The position numbers and the translations under genes were made by a program. From an uncultured Clostridia bacterium (GTDB lineage: Bacteria; Bacillota; Clostridia; Christensenellales; Borkfalkiaceae): DNA of 6,185 nucleotides. Below the pieces are notes generated by a model that worked only from the letters and a program-made list of their open reading frames with translations, was not told the DNA's origin and searched no databases. Shown piece by piece: positions 1-5,660 of the stretch. The stretch's first letter is position 1, and every line of letters starts with the position of its first letter. Location: assembly GCA_947176485.1 (NCBI GenBank), contig CAMWQS010000087.1, positions 1 to 6,185 of the forward strand, in the 5' to 3' direction.

Positions 1-924
1 TTATAATACTTTTGATAAGAAGTCTTTCAGCCTTTCGTTTTCGGGGTTTCCGAAAATCTTTTCGGGCGAGCCTTGCTCTTGAATGTTTCCGCCGTCCATA
101 AACAGAACACGCGTCGCTATCTCACGGGCAAAGCCCATCTCGTGGGTAACTATAACCATAGTCATTCCCTCGTCCGCAAGCTCGTGTATAAGGTTCAAAA
201 CCTCGCCGACCATTTCGGGGTCAAGGGCGGAGGTGGGCTCGTCAAAGAGCATAACCTTCGGGTTCATTGCAAGGGCGCGGATAATCGCAATTCTTTGCCG
301 CTGCCCGCCGGACAGGGTGGAAGGGTATACGTTAGCTTTTTCTTCAAGCCCGATGCGCTTTAACAGCCTGTACGCGTTTTCTTCCGCGTCGGATTTAATC
401 TTCTTTTTGTTGGTTTCGACGGGCATAAGCGGAGCTTTGCAGTCCTTCTTTTTGAAAAGGTTGCTTATCTGTATTTTAAAATTAAGCCGCTTAAGCTTTG
501 AAAGCTCCTGCATCTGCACGTGAACGGGGGCAAAGGTTATATTCTTCAAAATGGTCATATTGTTGAACAAATTGAAGCTTTGGAAAACCATTCCCATTCT
601 GCGCCGCTGAACGTTTATGTCAACCTTTAAATCGCAAAGGTTGTTGCCTTCGAAAAATACGTACCCGTCCGTGGGGTCCTCCAAAACGTTTAAACAGCGC
701 AAAAACGTACTTTTGCCGCTGCCAGAAGGTCCGATTATCGCAATCTTTTCGCCCTTGTAAATCTTCTCGTTGATATCGTTTAAAACCGTTAAATGTCCGT
801 AGGTTTTAGAAAGGTGCTGAACCTCCAAAAGTGCTTCGGGGTCGAACGGCTCAACGGGCACGGTGCGCTTATTCAAGTATTTAGCTTTGTATTCTTTAAC
901 TTTTTTCTCTTTAACGCTTTTCAC
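1..924 (-). CDS. Polar amino acid ABC transporter, ATP-binding protein (GlnQ/HisP-like) with lysine-rich extension and insertion
   Basis: This is the cytoplasmic ATPase that powers the importer encoded just upstream. All ABC motifs are visible: Walker A GPSGSGKST at 65-73, Q-loop Gln115 in MVFQSFNLF, signature LSGGQRQR from 204, Walker B VMLFDEP at 224-230 with catalytic Glu229, SALD D-loop at 232-235 and the switch His261. The wording around them (TSALDPEMVGEVL, THEMGFARE) is that of the polar amino acid subfamily. At 307 residues it is about 60 longer than typical GlnQ (about 240). The excess is an N-terminal extension of about 32 residues with 8 Lys in its first 20, and a Lys-rich insertion at about 137-178 between Q-loop and signature. 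The start is a GTG at 924-922, supported by AGGAGGT at 940-934 nine nt upstream. It overlaps the permease gene by 14 nt, which suggests translational coupling. The stop codon occupies the first three bases of the window, so the gene is complete. The substrate is not readable from this subunit. Confidence 0.96.
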   Translation of the reverse strand: MKSVKEKKVKEYKAKYLNKRTVPVEPFDPEALLEVQHLSKTYGHLTVLNDINEKIYKGEKIAIIGPSGSGKSTFLRCLNVLEDPTDGYVFFEGNNLCDLKVDINVQRRRMGMVFQSFNLFNNMTILKNITFAPVHVQMQELSKLKRLNFKIQISNLFKKKDCKAPLMPVETNKKKIKSDAEENAYRLLKRIGLEEKANVYPSTLSGGQRQRIAIIRALAMNPKVMLFDEPTSALDPEMVGEVLNLIHELADEGMTMVIVTHEMGFAREIATRVLFMDGGNIQEQGSPEKIFGNPENERLKDFLSKVL

Positions 925-1600
925 TCTTTTTAAACCTCCTTTCCAAAAGGCGGATAATAATCGTAATTATAACTACTAACACGAAATAAATAAGTGCAAG
1001 CGCAATATACGGAATAAAGTACTCGAAAGTAGAATCTGCTATCGCCTTAAACGAACGCGTCAAATCGGCAAGCCCTATAACGCTCACGATAGACGTTTCC
1101 TTTAAAAGTGAAATAAATTCGTTGCCTAACGTGGGGACGACGTTTTTAACCGCTTGCGGTATTACGATGCGCACCATAGTTACGGTAAAGCTTAAGCCTA
1201 AAGTTCTGCCGGCTTCCATTTGACCTTTGTCAACGCTGTCTATGCCGCCCCTTAAAATTTCCGCCATATACGCGCTGCTGTTCAGTCCGAATATAAGTGA
1301 AACTTCTACTACGGGTTCAATTTTTACACCCGCAAAAACGGCGAAGTGAAGAAGAAGCAGCTGCACCATCATAGGCGTACCGCGGAACACCGCAATATAA
1401 ACGTCAACTATACGCTTTAAAACGGTAACAAATATATTATTTGACGGGATTATTTTAACGGTAGCAAGTATGCAACCTATTAAAAACCCCAAAACAAGAC
1501 CGAACACGGCAATAATTACCGTGTTCTGAAGTCCCGTTAATACACTTTTCAAAGTTCCGGGTGTTATAAATCTGTTCCAGAAAATTTCAAAATTACTCAT
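911..1600 (-). CDS. Polar amino acid ABC transporter, permease protein (HisM/GlnP family)
   Basis: This is an inner-membrane subunit that forms the translocation channel, probably as a homodimer because only one permease gene is present. The 229 residues match the usual 215-240 of the family. An amphipathic N-terminus leads into a hydrophobic helix at about 24-48, followed by the family motif FRGTP at 72-76 with helix residues to about 92, then SSAYMAEILRGGI at 108-120. The cytoplasmic EAA loop, EAGRTLGLS at 129-137 running into VIPQA, is the contact for the ATPase; NEFISLLKETS at 160-170 is also typical. A last helix spans about 193-218 before a basic tail. The ATG lies 6 nt after the stop of the binding-protein gene and has no clear Shine-Dalgarno site, so translation probably depends on coupling to the upstream gene. 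Its own 3' end carries the ATPase ribosome binding site. Confidence 0.95.
   Translation of the reverse strand: MSNFEIFWNRFITPGTLKSVLTGLQNTVIIAVFGLVLGFLIGCILATVKIIPSNNIFVTVLKRIVDVYIAVFRGTPMMVQLLLLHFAVFAGVKIEPVVEVSLIFGLNSSAYMAEILRGGIDSVDKGQMEAGRTLGLSFTVTMVRIVIPQAVKNVVPTLGNEFISLLKETSIVSVIGLADLTRSFKAIADSTFEYFIPYIALALIYFVLVVIITIIIRLLERRFKKSEKR
934..940 (-). promoter_or_regulatory. Ribosome binding site for the GTG-started ABC ATPase
   Basis: The minus strand reads AGGAGGT followed by nine bases and then GTG at 924-922. This full-consensus Shine-Dalgarno site lies inside the 3' end of the permease gene. It decides the start of the ATPase: the lysine-rich N-terminal extension is real coding sequence and not a mis-called start. 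Confidence 0.8.
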
Positions 1601-1606
1601 TCGTGA

Positions 1607-2458
1607 TTACTTATTGATACTTGCCGCAATTAAAATGGAGGGCTGTTTATCAAGAATTACCGCGTTAATTTTACCGTTGGCTAAATCTTTCATTGCAAGT
1701 GCACCGGTGTTATAAGCCTTAGTGGTGAGGTTGGTAAAACCGTCGTATTCGAAGTCTTCGTCACCGTAGGAATACATATAACCGGTAGTTCCCGCTTGCG
1801 TTCCTATGATGTAAGAACTGTCTTTCGATTTTAAAATATTTTCAACGTCCTCAGCGGTCTTGCAGTTGTCGAAAGTGGTATCGCTTTCCAAAACCGTTAT
1901 AACCTGTGCAGAGGTGTAATAGCCGTTTGCAAAGTTAACTTGTTCCAGACGGGTGTCAGTTACCGTCATTCCCGCCATACCGATAGCGCTTGTGCCTTTT
2001 TGTACGTCAGGAATGATTCCGTCAAAGTCCATATCTTTAACGTACAAATTCTTGTTCAGCTTTTGCGCAATGTTGTAAGCGATTTCAATGTCAACGCCCA
2101 CGAAGTGGCTGTTATCGTCGTATGATTCGAAAGGAGGGAAGTAAGCGTTGGTTGCTACTACGAAGTCGCCGTCCTGAGGTGCGCTGGTCTTATTTGAGTA
2201 ACTGAAGGTTGCGGTGCCGTCGAAATAAGAATTGATAAGCTTATCCAAAGAGCCGTCGTTTTTCCACTCGGTAAGGTATCCGTTGACTTGCGTTAAAAGG
2301 GTATCGTTGTCTTTTGAAATCGCAAACGCGTATTCCTCTTCGGTCAGCTCGATATCTTTAAGAACTTTTACGGGTGAACCGCTGCTGCACGCCGTCATAG
2401 ATACGGCACAAGTTACGGCAAGAGTTGCCGCTGCAATTGCTAAAACTGTTTTTTTCAT
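1607..2458 (-). CDS. Amino acid ABC transporter substrate-binding lipoprotein, apparently circularly permuted
   Basis: This is the extracytoplasmic receptor of the importer, 283 residues. A signal peptide (KK, then a hydrophobic stretch 4-19) ends in lipobox MTAC with lipidated Cys24. The order after this is unusual. Residues 31-79 (DIELTEEEYAFAISKDND, then LLTQVNGYLTEWKNDGSLDKLINSYF) read as the segment that normally ends SBP family 3 proteins. A linker at about 80-97 follows. Only then comes the usual beginning: FVVATNAYFPPFE at 99-111, GVDIEIAYNIAQKL at 121-134, DMDFDGIIP, MAGMTVTDTR at 161-170 with Arg170 in the place of the ligand-carboxylate arginine of GlnH, and NGYYTSAQVI. The second lobe runs through GTQAGTTG at 219-226 to NAVILDKQPS with Asp270, and the protein stops at 283, where other members continue into the hinge and C-terminal segment. 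The ATG is preceded by AGAGGT at 2473-2468, spaced 9 nt. A polar amino acid is the likely ligand; which one is unclear. It is the first gene of the three-gene operon. Confidence 0.93.
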   Translation of the reverse strand: MKKTVLAIAAATLAVTCAVSMTACSSGSPVKVLKDIELTEEEYAFAISKDNDTLLTQVNGYLTEWKNDGSLDKLINSYFDGTATFSYSNKTSAPQDGDFVVATNAYFPPFESYDDNSHFVGVDIEIAYNIAQKLNKNLYVKDMDFDGIIPDVQKGTSAIGMAGMTVTDTRLEQVNFANGYYTSAQVITVLESDTTFDNCKTAEDVENILKSKDSSYIIGTQAGTTGYMYSYGDEDFEYDGFTNLTTKAYNTGALAMKDLANGKINAVILDKQPSILIAASINK

Positions 2459-2467
2459 AATGTTTTT

Positions 2468-2473
2468 ACCTCT
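2468..2473 (-). promoter_or_regulatory. Ribosome binding site of the substrate-binding protein gene
   Basis: The minus strand reads AGAGGT nine bases before the ATG at 2458-2456. The match and spacing support this start, which gives a well-formed lipoprotein signal peptide. Confidence 0.65.
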
Positions 2474-2493
2474 AAAAATTTATTACGCGTTAC

Positions 2494-2522
2494 ACTATAC
2501 ACCTTGCATAAAAATAAATCAA
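2494..2522 (-). promoter_or_regulatory. Predicted sigma-A-type promoter of the ABC importer operon
   Basis: The minus strand has a -35 box TTGATT (2522-2517), a 17-bp spacer and a -10 box TATAGT (2499-2494). Transcription would begin near 2487, giving a leader of about 29 nt that contains the AGAGGT ribosome binding site. Box quality, spacing and position all fit a housekeeping promoter. A TTGCATAA motif (2504-2511 on the plus strand) lies inside the spacer, where a bound repressor would block it; that role is inference. Confidence 0.65.
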
Positions 2523-2559
2523 GCAATTTTTCATATAAATTATTTTTATTCATTTTTTT

Positions 2560-2595
2560 GCATAATTATTTATTTTATGCGATTATGCAGCTGCA
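2560..2595. repeat. Inverted and direct copies of GCATAA/TTATGC plus a 10-bp palindrome in the divergent intergenic region
   Basis: The plus strand has GCATAA at 2560-2565 and TTATGC at 2575-2580, an inverted pair with a 9-nt centre. A second TTATGC follows at 2583-2588 and runs into the perfect palindrome TGCAGCTGCA at 2586-2595. A further GCATAA, in the same TTGCATAA context, lies in the ABC promoter spacer at 2506-2511. The cluster is upstream of the ABC promoter and could be an operator, but the region is very AT-rich and some repetition is expected by chance. The rest of the 253-bp intergenic region holds only the two promoters and leaders. Confidence 0.35.
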
Positions 2596-2651
2596 AACCG
2601 TGTAGCTATATGGGATATTTTGTAAATTTTATAACAAATTCTGTGAAAAAC

Positions 2652-2680
2652 TTGCAAAATGGCTTTCGGCGTGTTAAAAT
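2652..2680 (+). promoter_or_regulatory. Predicted sigma-A-type promoter of the V-type ATPase operon
   Basis: A -35 box TTGCAA (2652-2657), a 17-bp spacer and a -10 box TAAAAT (2675-2680) are present. TG at 2672-2673, one base before the -10, makes an extended -10 element. Transcription would start near 2687, about 25 nt before the first ATG. The site faces away from the ABC promoter, about 130 bp from its -35 box, so the two operons are divergently transcribed. Confidence 0.65.
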
Positions 2681-2711
2681 TATATAGTTAGAAATATTTG
2701 GTAGTTATATT

Positions 2712-3029
2712 ATGAATGAAGTTATAAAGTCTATCACCGAAGCCGAGGCAAAAGCGGCGGAAATAAAGGCGGCAGCTTTGCAAAAGGCTGCCGAGATTAC
2801 CGCTACCGCAGAAGTGCGCGCAGACGAAATTGCAAGAAAGTGTGAAACCGATTGCAAGCTTTATAGGGAAAATCAGCTTAAAAAGGCTGAGCGCGACGCC
2901 GAAGCGAACTACGAAAAGTCGCTTTCCGACAAGCGTGAGGAAGCTAAGGCTTACGCCGATTCGCTTATAAAGCAGATCGACGGCGCGGTGAACGAAATCG
3001 TGCGGAGGATAACCCGTGGCAGTTGCTGA
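2712..3029 (+). CDS. ntpF: V-type ATP synthase peripheral stalk subunit G/H (NtpF/AhaH-like)
   Basis: This 105-residue, highly charged, Ala/Lys/Glu-rich protein is predicted to be almost entirely helical coiled coil. It has no membrane segment, and the repeating AEAKAAEIKAAA type of pattern is typical of the small peripheral-stalk subunit of bacterial and archaeal V/A-ATPases. That subunit pairs with subunit E to form the stator that joins the catalytic head to subunit I. The family is low in complexity, so the call rests mainly on position: it is the first gene, directly before subunit I, as ntpF is in Enterococcus hirae; in clostridia and archaea the counterpart is called AtpH/AhaH. The ATG has only a weak ribosome binding site (GGTAG at 2700-2704). 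The last 14 nt overlap the next gene. Confidence 0.85.
   Translation: MNEVIKSITEAEAKAAEIKAAALQKAAEITATAEVRADEIARKCETDCKLYRENQLKKAERDAEANYEKSLSDKREEAKAYADSLIKQIDGAVNEIVRRITRGSC
3004..3008 (+). promoter_or_regulatory. Ribosome binding site selecting the GTG start of subunit I
   Basis: GGAGG is followed by seven bases and then GTG at 3016. The next in-frame ATG (3031) would be 22 nt away, too far for this site. The resulting N-terminus MAVAEMQKLNL also resembles the family's usual beginning. Confidence 0.75.
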
Positions 3030-5007
3030 AATGCAAAAACTTAATCTGGTTGCCATGTCTTACGACAAGAACGAGATTTTGAACGCACTGCAAAAGACGG
3101 GCGCAACCGAAATAAAAACCCATTACGAGGCGGAGAACACCTCGGTTTTATCCGAGGACTTGGAAGGGCTGACTGCGCGTGTGAACCGCGTGGATGCCGC
3201 TTTAAACCTTCTCGTGCCCGAGGTGGACGCTTATAATAAGGATAATAAAGTAAAATCCGACGAGTTGAAGGACGGGTTTAGCGTTTCCTACCGTGAGTTT
3301 ATGGGTGCAAATTCCTTGCAAGAGGAATGCGACGGGTTGGTAGGAAATATCAACCGTCTTTTCGACGAAAGAAGGGAGCTTACCGCAAAAAAAGCCAAGC
3401 TTCAAAAAAGCTTGGAAACGGCTGAAATCTATTCGGAAGTGGAAGAAAAGTTCAAGGAGTTTTCCTCCACCGCGCACGTAAAAATAAAGCTGGGGACTAT
3501 TCCCGCAAACGAGGTTGACAACCTTTTGAAGGCGGTAGAAGAAAAGGAGCTGTGCCACGCTTCCGTTCTCAGGGCGGGTGCGGATACCGCGCTTATCTTG
3601 TTTTCGGCGCACAAGTCGGAAGAGGGCGCGGACGAAGTACTCGGAGCTTGCTCGTTTACGGCTTGCCCCTTCCCGCAAGAAAAATCGGGCGCAGAGGTTT
3701 ACGACGGGCTCAAAAAAGAAATCGAAGAAACGTCTGCCCGCCTAGACGAAATTTCAAAGCAAATTTACGGCTTGGGCAAGGACGTAAAAACTCTTAAAAT
3801 TTACAGCGACTATTTGGGCTTCGAGCTTGAAAAGTTAAGCCTGTCCGAAAAGATGCGCGCAACCGCCAAAACCTTTCTTTTGGAAGCGTACCTTCCCAAG
3901 GCGGCGGAGGAGCTTGTAAAGTCGGCTTTGGACGAAACGACGAGCGCGGTTTACTACGAGTTCAGCGAACCGTCCGAGGACGAGATGCCGCCCACTTTGT
4001 ACAAGAATAACGAAGTGGTTAAAAACTTTGAAACCATTACGAATATGTATTCGCCCGTGAACTCACGCGAGTTTGACCCCAACACCGTTATGGCATTCTT
4101 CTACAGCCTTTTCTTAGGTTTTATAATGGGCGATATCGGTTACGGGCTTTTGATGCTTTTGGGCGGTGGTGCGATTTATTTGAAATTGCGCACCTCCGAC
4201 AGCGGTATGAAAAGGCTTGCGGGCGTGTTCGCAATAGGCGGTATCTTTGCCATAGTATGGGGTCTATTGTTCAATTCGCTGTTCGGCTTGCCCATATTTG
4301 CAAGCTCGGTCATACCTGACGCAAAGGATGCACGTTGGTCGCTTATGGGTATACAAGTGCCTTCGGTACTGCTTATCAGTATGGAAATAGGCGTTTTGCA
4401 CCTTATGGTTGGTTACGTTTGCAAGGCAATACAGTGTATGCGCCGCGGACAGTTCTGGGACGGTATCCTTGACGGGCTCGTTTGGGCGGTATTTTCCATA
4501 GGTATGGGGCTTGCGATTGCGGGCTTCATCGACGAGCTGAATATGCCGATAATCGCATATATAGGCGGGGGAATGGCGGGAAGTATGCTTCTTTTAGCAA
4601 TGCTTACCGCGGGCAGAAAAGAAAAGCTTTTGGGCAAGTTTACGAAGGGCTTCGGCGCGGCTTACGGAATTATAAACTACGTATCCGATATTTTGAGCTA
4701 TGCAAGACTTTACGGGCTTATGCTTTCGGGCGCGGTAATCGCGCAAATTATTTCGGGATACGCAGTAGCGGGCTACAACGGTAGCGTTGCCTTTTTATCT
4801 AGCGGTAATCCCGCACTTATAATTCTCGGCGTCGTACTTTTGTTGGTCGGGCACGCATTCAACCTTGCAATAGGACTTTTGGGCGCGTACATTCACGACG
4901 CAAGGCTTCAGTACGTAGAGTTCTACGGTAGGTTCTTCGAGGGTGAGGGAGAGCTGTTTGCTCCCCTCGGCAGTAAACATAAATATATTAATTTGGAAAA
5001 CAATTAA
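3016..5007 (+). CDS. ntpI: V-type ATP synthase subunit I (a-subunit, membrane stator)
   Basis: At 663 residues this is the normal length for the family. The first half (about 1-350) is the soluble arm, with the family's opening MQKLNLVAMSYDKNEILNAL and coiled-coil stretches around 95-145 and 235-275. It binds the peripheral stalks. The second half is a multi-span membrane domain beginning at about 357 (FFYSLFLGFIMGDIGYGLL; GDIGYG at 372-377). It lines the ion path against the proteolipid ring. The key basic residue is Arg564 in DILSYARLYGLMLSG, which corresponds to the conserved SY-x-RL arginine that meets the ring carboxylate. The terminal family motif GLLGAYIHDARLQYVEFYG is present near the C-terminus. 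The gene starts with GTG inside the previous gene, pointing to coupled translation. A 185-nt gap separates it from subunit K. Confidence 0.97.
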   Translation: MAVAEMQKLNLVAMSYDKNEILNALQKTGATEIKTHYEAENTSVLSEDLEGLTARVNRVDAALNLLVPEVDAYNKDNKVKSDELKDGFSVSYREFMGANSLQEECDGLVGNINRLFDERRELTAKKAKLQKSLETAEIYSEVEEKFKEFSSTAHVKIKLGTIPANEVDNLLKAVEEKELCHASVLRAGADTALILFSAHKSEEGADEVLGACSFTACPFPQEKSGAEVYDGLKKEIEETSARLDEISKQIYGLGKDVKTLKIYSDYLGFELEKLSLSEKMRATAKTFLLEAYLPKAAEELVKSALDETTSAVYYEFSEPSEDEMPPTLYKNNEVVKNFETITNMYSPVNSREFDPNTVMAFFYSLFLGFIMGDIGYGLLMLLGGGAIYLKLRTSDSGMKRLAGVFAIGGIFAIVWGLLFNSLFGLPIFASSVIPDAKDARWSLMGIQVPSVLLISMEIGVLHLMVGYVCKAIQCMRRGQFWDGILDGLVWAVFSIGMGLAIAGFIDELNMPIIAYIGGGMAGSMLLLAMLTAGRKEKLLGKFTKGFGAAYGIINYVSDILSYARLYGLMLSGAVIAQIISGYAVAGYNGSVAFLSSGNPALIILGVVLLLVGHAFNLAIGLLGAYIHDARLQYVEFYGRFFEGEGELFAPLGSKHKYINLENN

Positions 5008-5127
5008 AACGCATATAAGCTACGCAATACTGTGTCAAGTTTGCGTTTTGCCTCGGTCATTTACGCATAGTAAACTCCCGTCGGCAAATCCGCACTTTCC
5101 TTGTCTTGCTTGCTTCTCTGCGTTTTA
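5005..5127. repeat. 123-bp imperfect palindromic intergenic element
   Basis: The outer arms are TAAAACGCA (5005-5013) and TGCGTTTTA (5119-5127), exact reverse complements. Inward, the arms keep imperfect pairing: AAGC, GCAA and CAAG blocks on the left face GCTT, TTGC and CTTG on the right, then TTTGCC (5047-5052) pairs with GGCAAA (5083-5088). The centre is a perfect TTTAC/GTAAA stem (5060-5064, 5070-5074) around a GCATA loop. The midpoint of the outer arms (5066) coincides with that of the central hairpin (5067), so the stretch looks like one structure. The left arm includes the subunit I stop codon. No T-run follows on the plus strand, so it does not look like a standard terminator. It may be a mobile palindromic repeat (MITE- or REP-like) or an mRNA structure; no transposase and no obvious target duplication were seen. 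Confidence 0.6.
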
Positions 5128-5130
5128 GAC

Positions 5131-5186
5131 AAACTAATCAAATATTTAAAAATAAAAAAATAAAAAATTAAAAACACTTTGGAGGT
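5131..5186 (+). promoter_or_regulatory. A-rich leader and strong ribosome binding site of the proteolipid gene
   Basis: From 5131 to 5180 the plus strand is almost free of G and C and dominated by A, then GGAGGT (5181-5186) stands six nt before the ATG at 5193. Such an unstructured leader with a consensus site suggests high translation, which fits a subunit needed in many copies per complex. No convincing promoter was found here, so the gene is probably read from the operon transcript. Confidence 0.55.
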
Positions 5187-5192
5187 TTTTTT

Positions 5193-5648
5193 ATGACAGA
5201 GGGTTCCGTTATAGGTATCATTGGTATTGCGCTTTGCGTGCTTTTGTGCGGCATTGGCTCAGCACTCGGTCTTTACAAGACGGGTAGTGCGGCTGCCGGC
5301 GTTTTGGGTGAAAACCCTAAAAAGTTCGGTAAAGTGCTCGTCCTCGTACTTCTTCCGGCAACACAGGGTATTTACGGCTTTATTATCGGCATCATTGCTT
5401 CCGGTAACATTGCAGCGCTTGAATACGTTGAGCAGGGTTGGGCGCTTTTCGGCGCGGTTATGCCGATGGCAATTTCGGGTCTTATCACCGGTATCTTCCA
5501 GGGCAAGTCGGCAGTTAACTGTATCTACGCAGTCGGCAAGCAAGATTCTCTCGGCGGTAAGCTCATTATCTACCCTGCAATGATAGAGTTCTACGCAATT
5601 TTGGGACTTATCATTTCTATCATGGTCGTACCCGCAGTGGTGGCTTAA
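5193..5648 (+). CDS. ntpK: V-type ATP synthase subunit K (proteolipid c-ring, probably Na+-binding)
   Basis: This is the rotor-ring proteolipid, 151 residues, with four hydrophobic helices as two fused hairpins (about 5-28, 46-70, 82-104, 124-149). The ion site is visible: Leu54, Thr57 and Gln58 in LLPATQGIYGF of helix 2, Gln103 in GIFQGKSA of helix 3, and the essential Glu132 in MIEFYAILG of helix 4. These match the Na+ ligands known for Enterococcus hirae NtpK (L61, T64, Q65, Q110, E139) with a constant offset of 7. The first hairpin has no carboxylate at the equivalent position, as expected for V-type rings with one site per four helices. It sits between subunits I and E, as in ntp operons, with a consensus ribosome binding site. 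Confidence 0.97.
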   Translation: MTEGSVIGIIGIALCVLLCGIGSALGLYKTGSAAAGVLGENPKKFGKVLVLVLLPATQGIYGFIIGIIASGNIAALEYVEQGWALFGAVMPMAISGLITGIFQGKSAVNCIYAVGKQDSLGGKLIIYPAMIEFYAILGLIISIMVVPAVVA

Positions 5649-5660
5649 TCGGTTCTCGGT

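Noticed and set aside
1607..2458. The binding-protein gene as a broken or chimeric pseudogene
   Set aside because: The frame is open throughout, signal peptide and both lobes are intact, each family segment occurs once, and spacing to the permease is normal. An ordered permutation explains this better than decay.
2536..2556. ArgR-type operator upstream of the binding-protein gene
   Set aside because: The minus strand has one good half-site (TGAAT then AAAA), but the second half is ATAAT instead of ATTCA, and the region is AT-rich enough to give this by chance.
2688..3056. 122-residue minus-strand open frame opposite the stalk subunit gene
   Set aside because: It is a shadow of the plus-strand coiled-coil gene, has no ribosome binding site or family resemblance, and would run against the operon.
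5005..5127. Rho-independent terminator after subunit I
   Set aside because: The palindrome is long and imperfect, and no T-run follows it on the plus strand (an A-rich tract does). The ATPase operon clearly continues into K and E.
5101..5160. Internal promoter before subunit K
   Set aside because: Possible -35-like TTGTCT and TAGACA are present, but no -10 box of acceptable quality lies 16-18 bp downstream.
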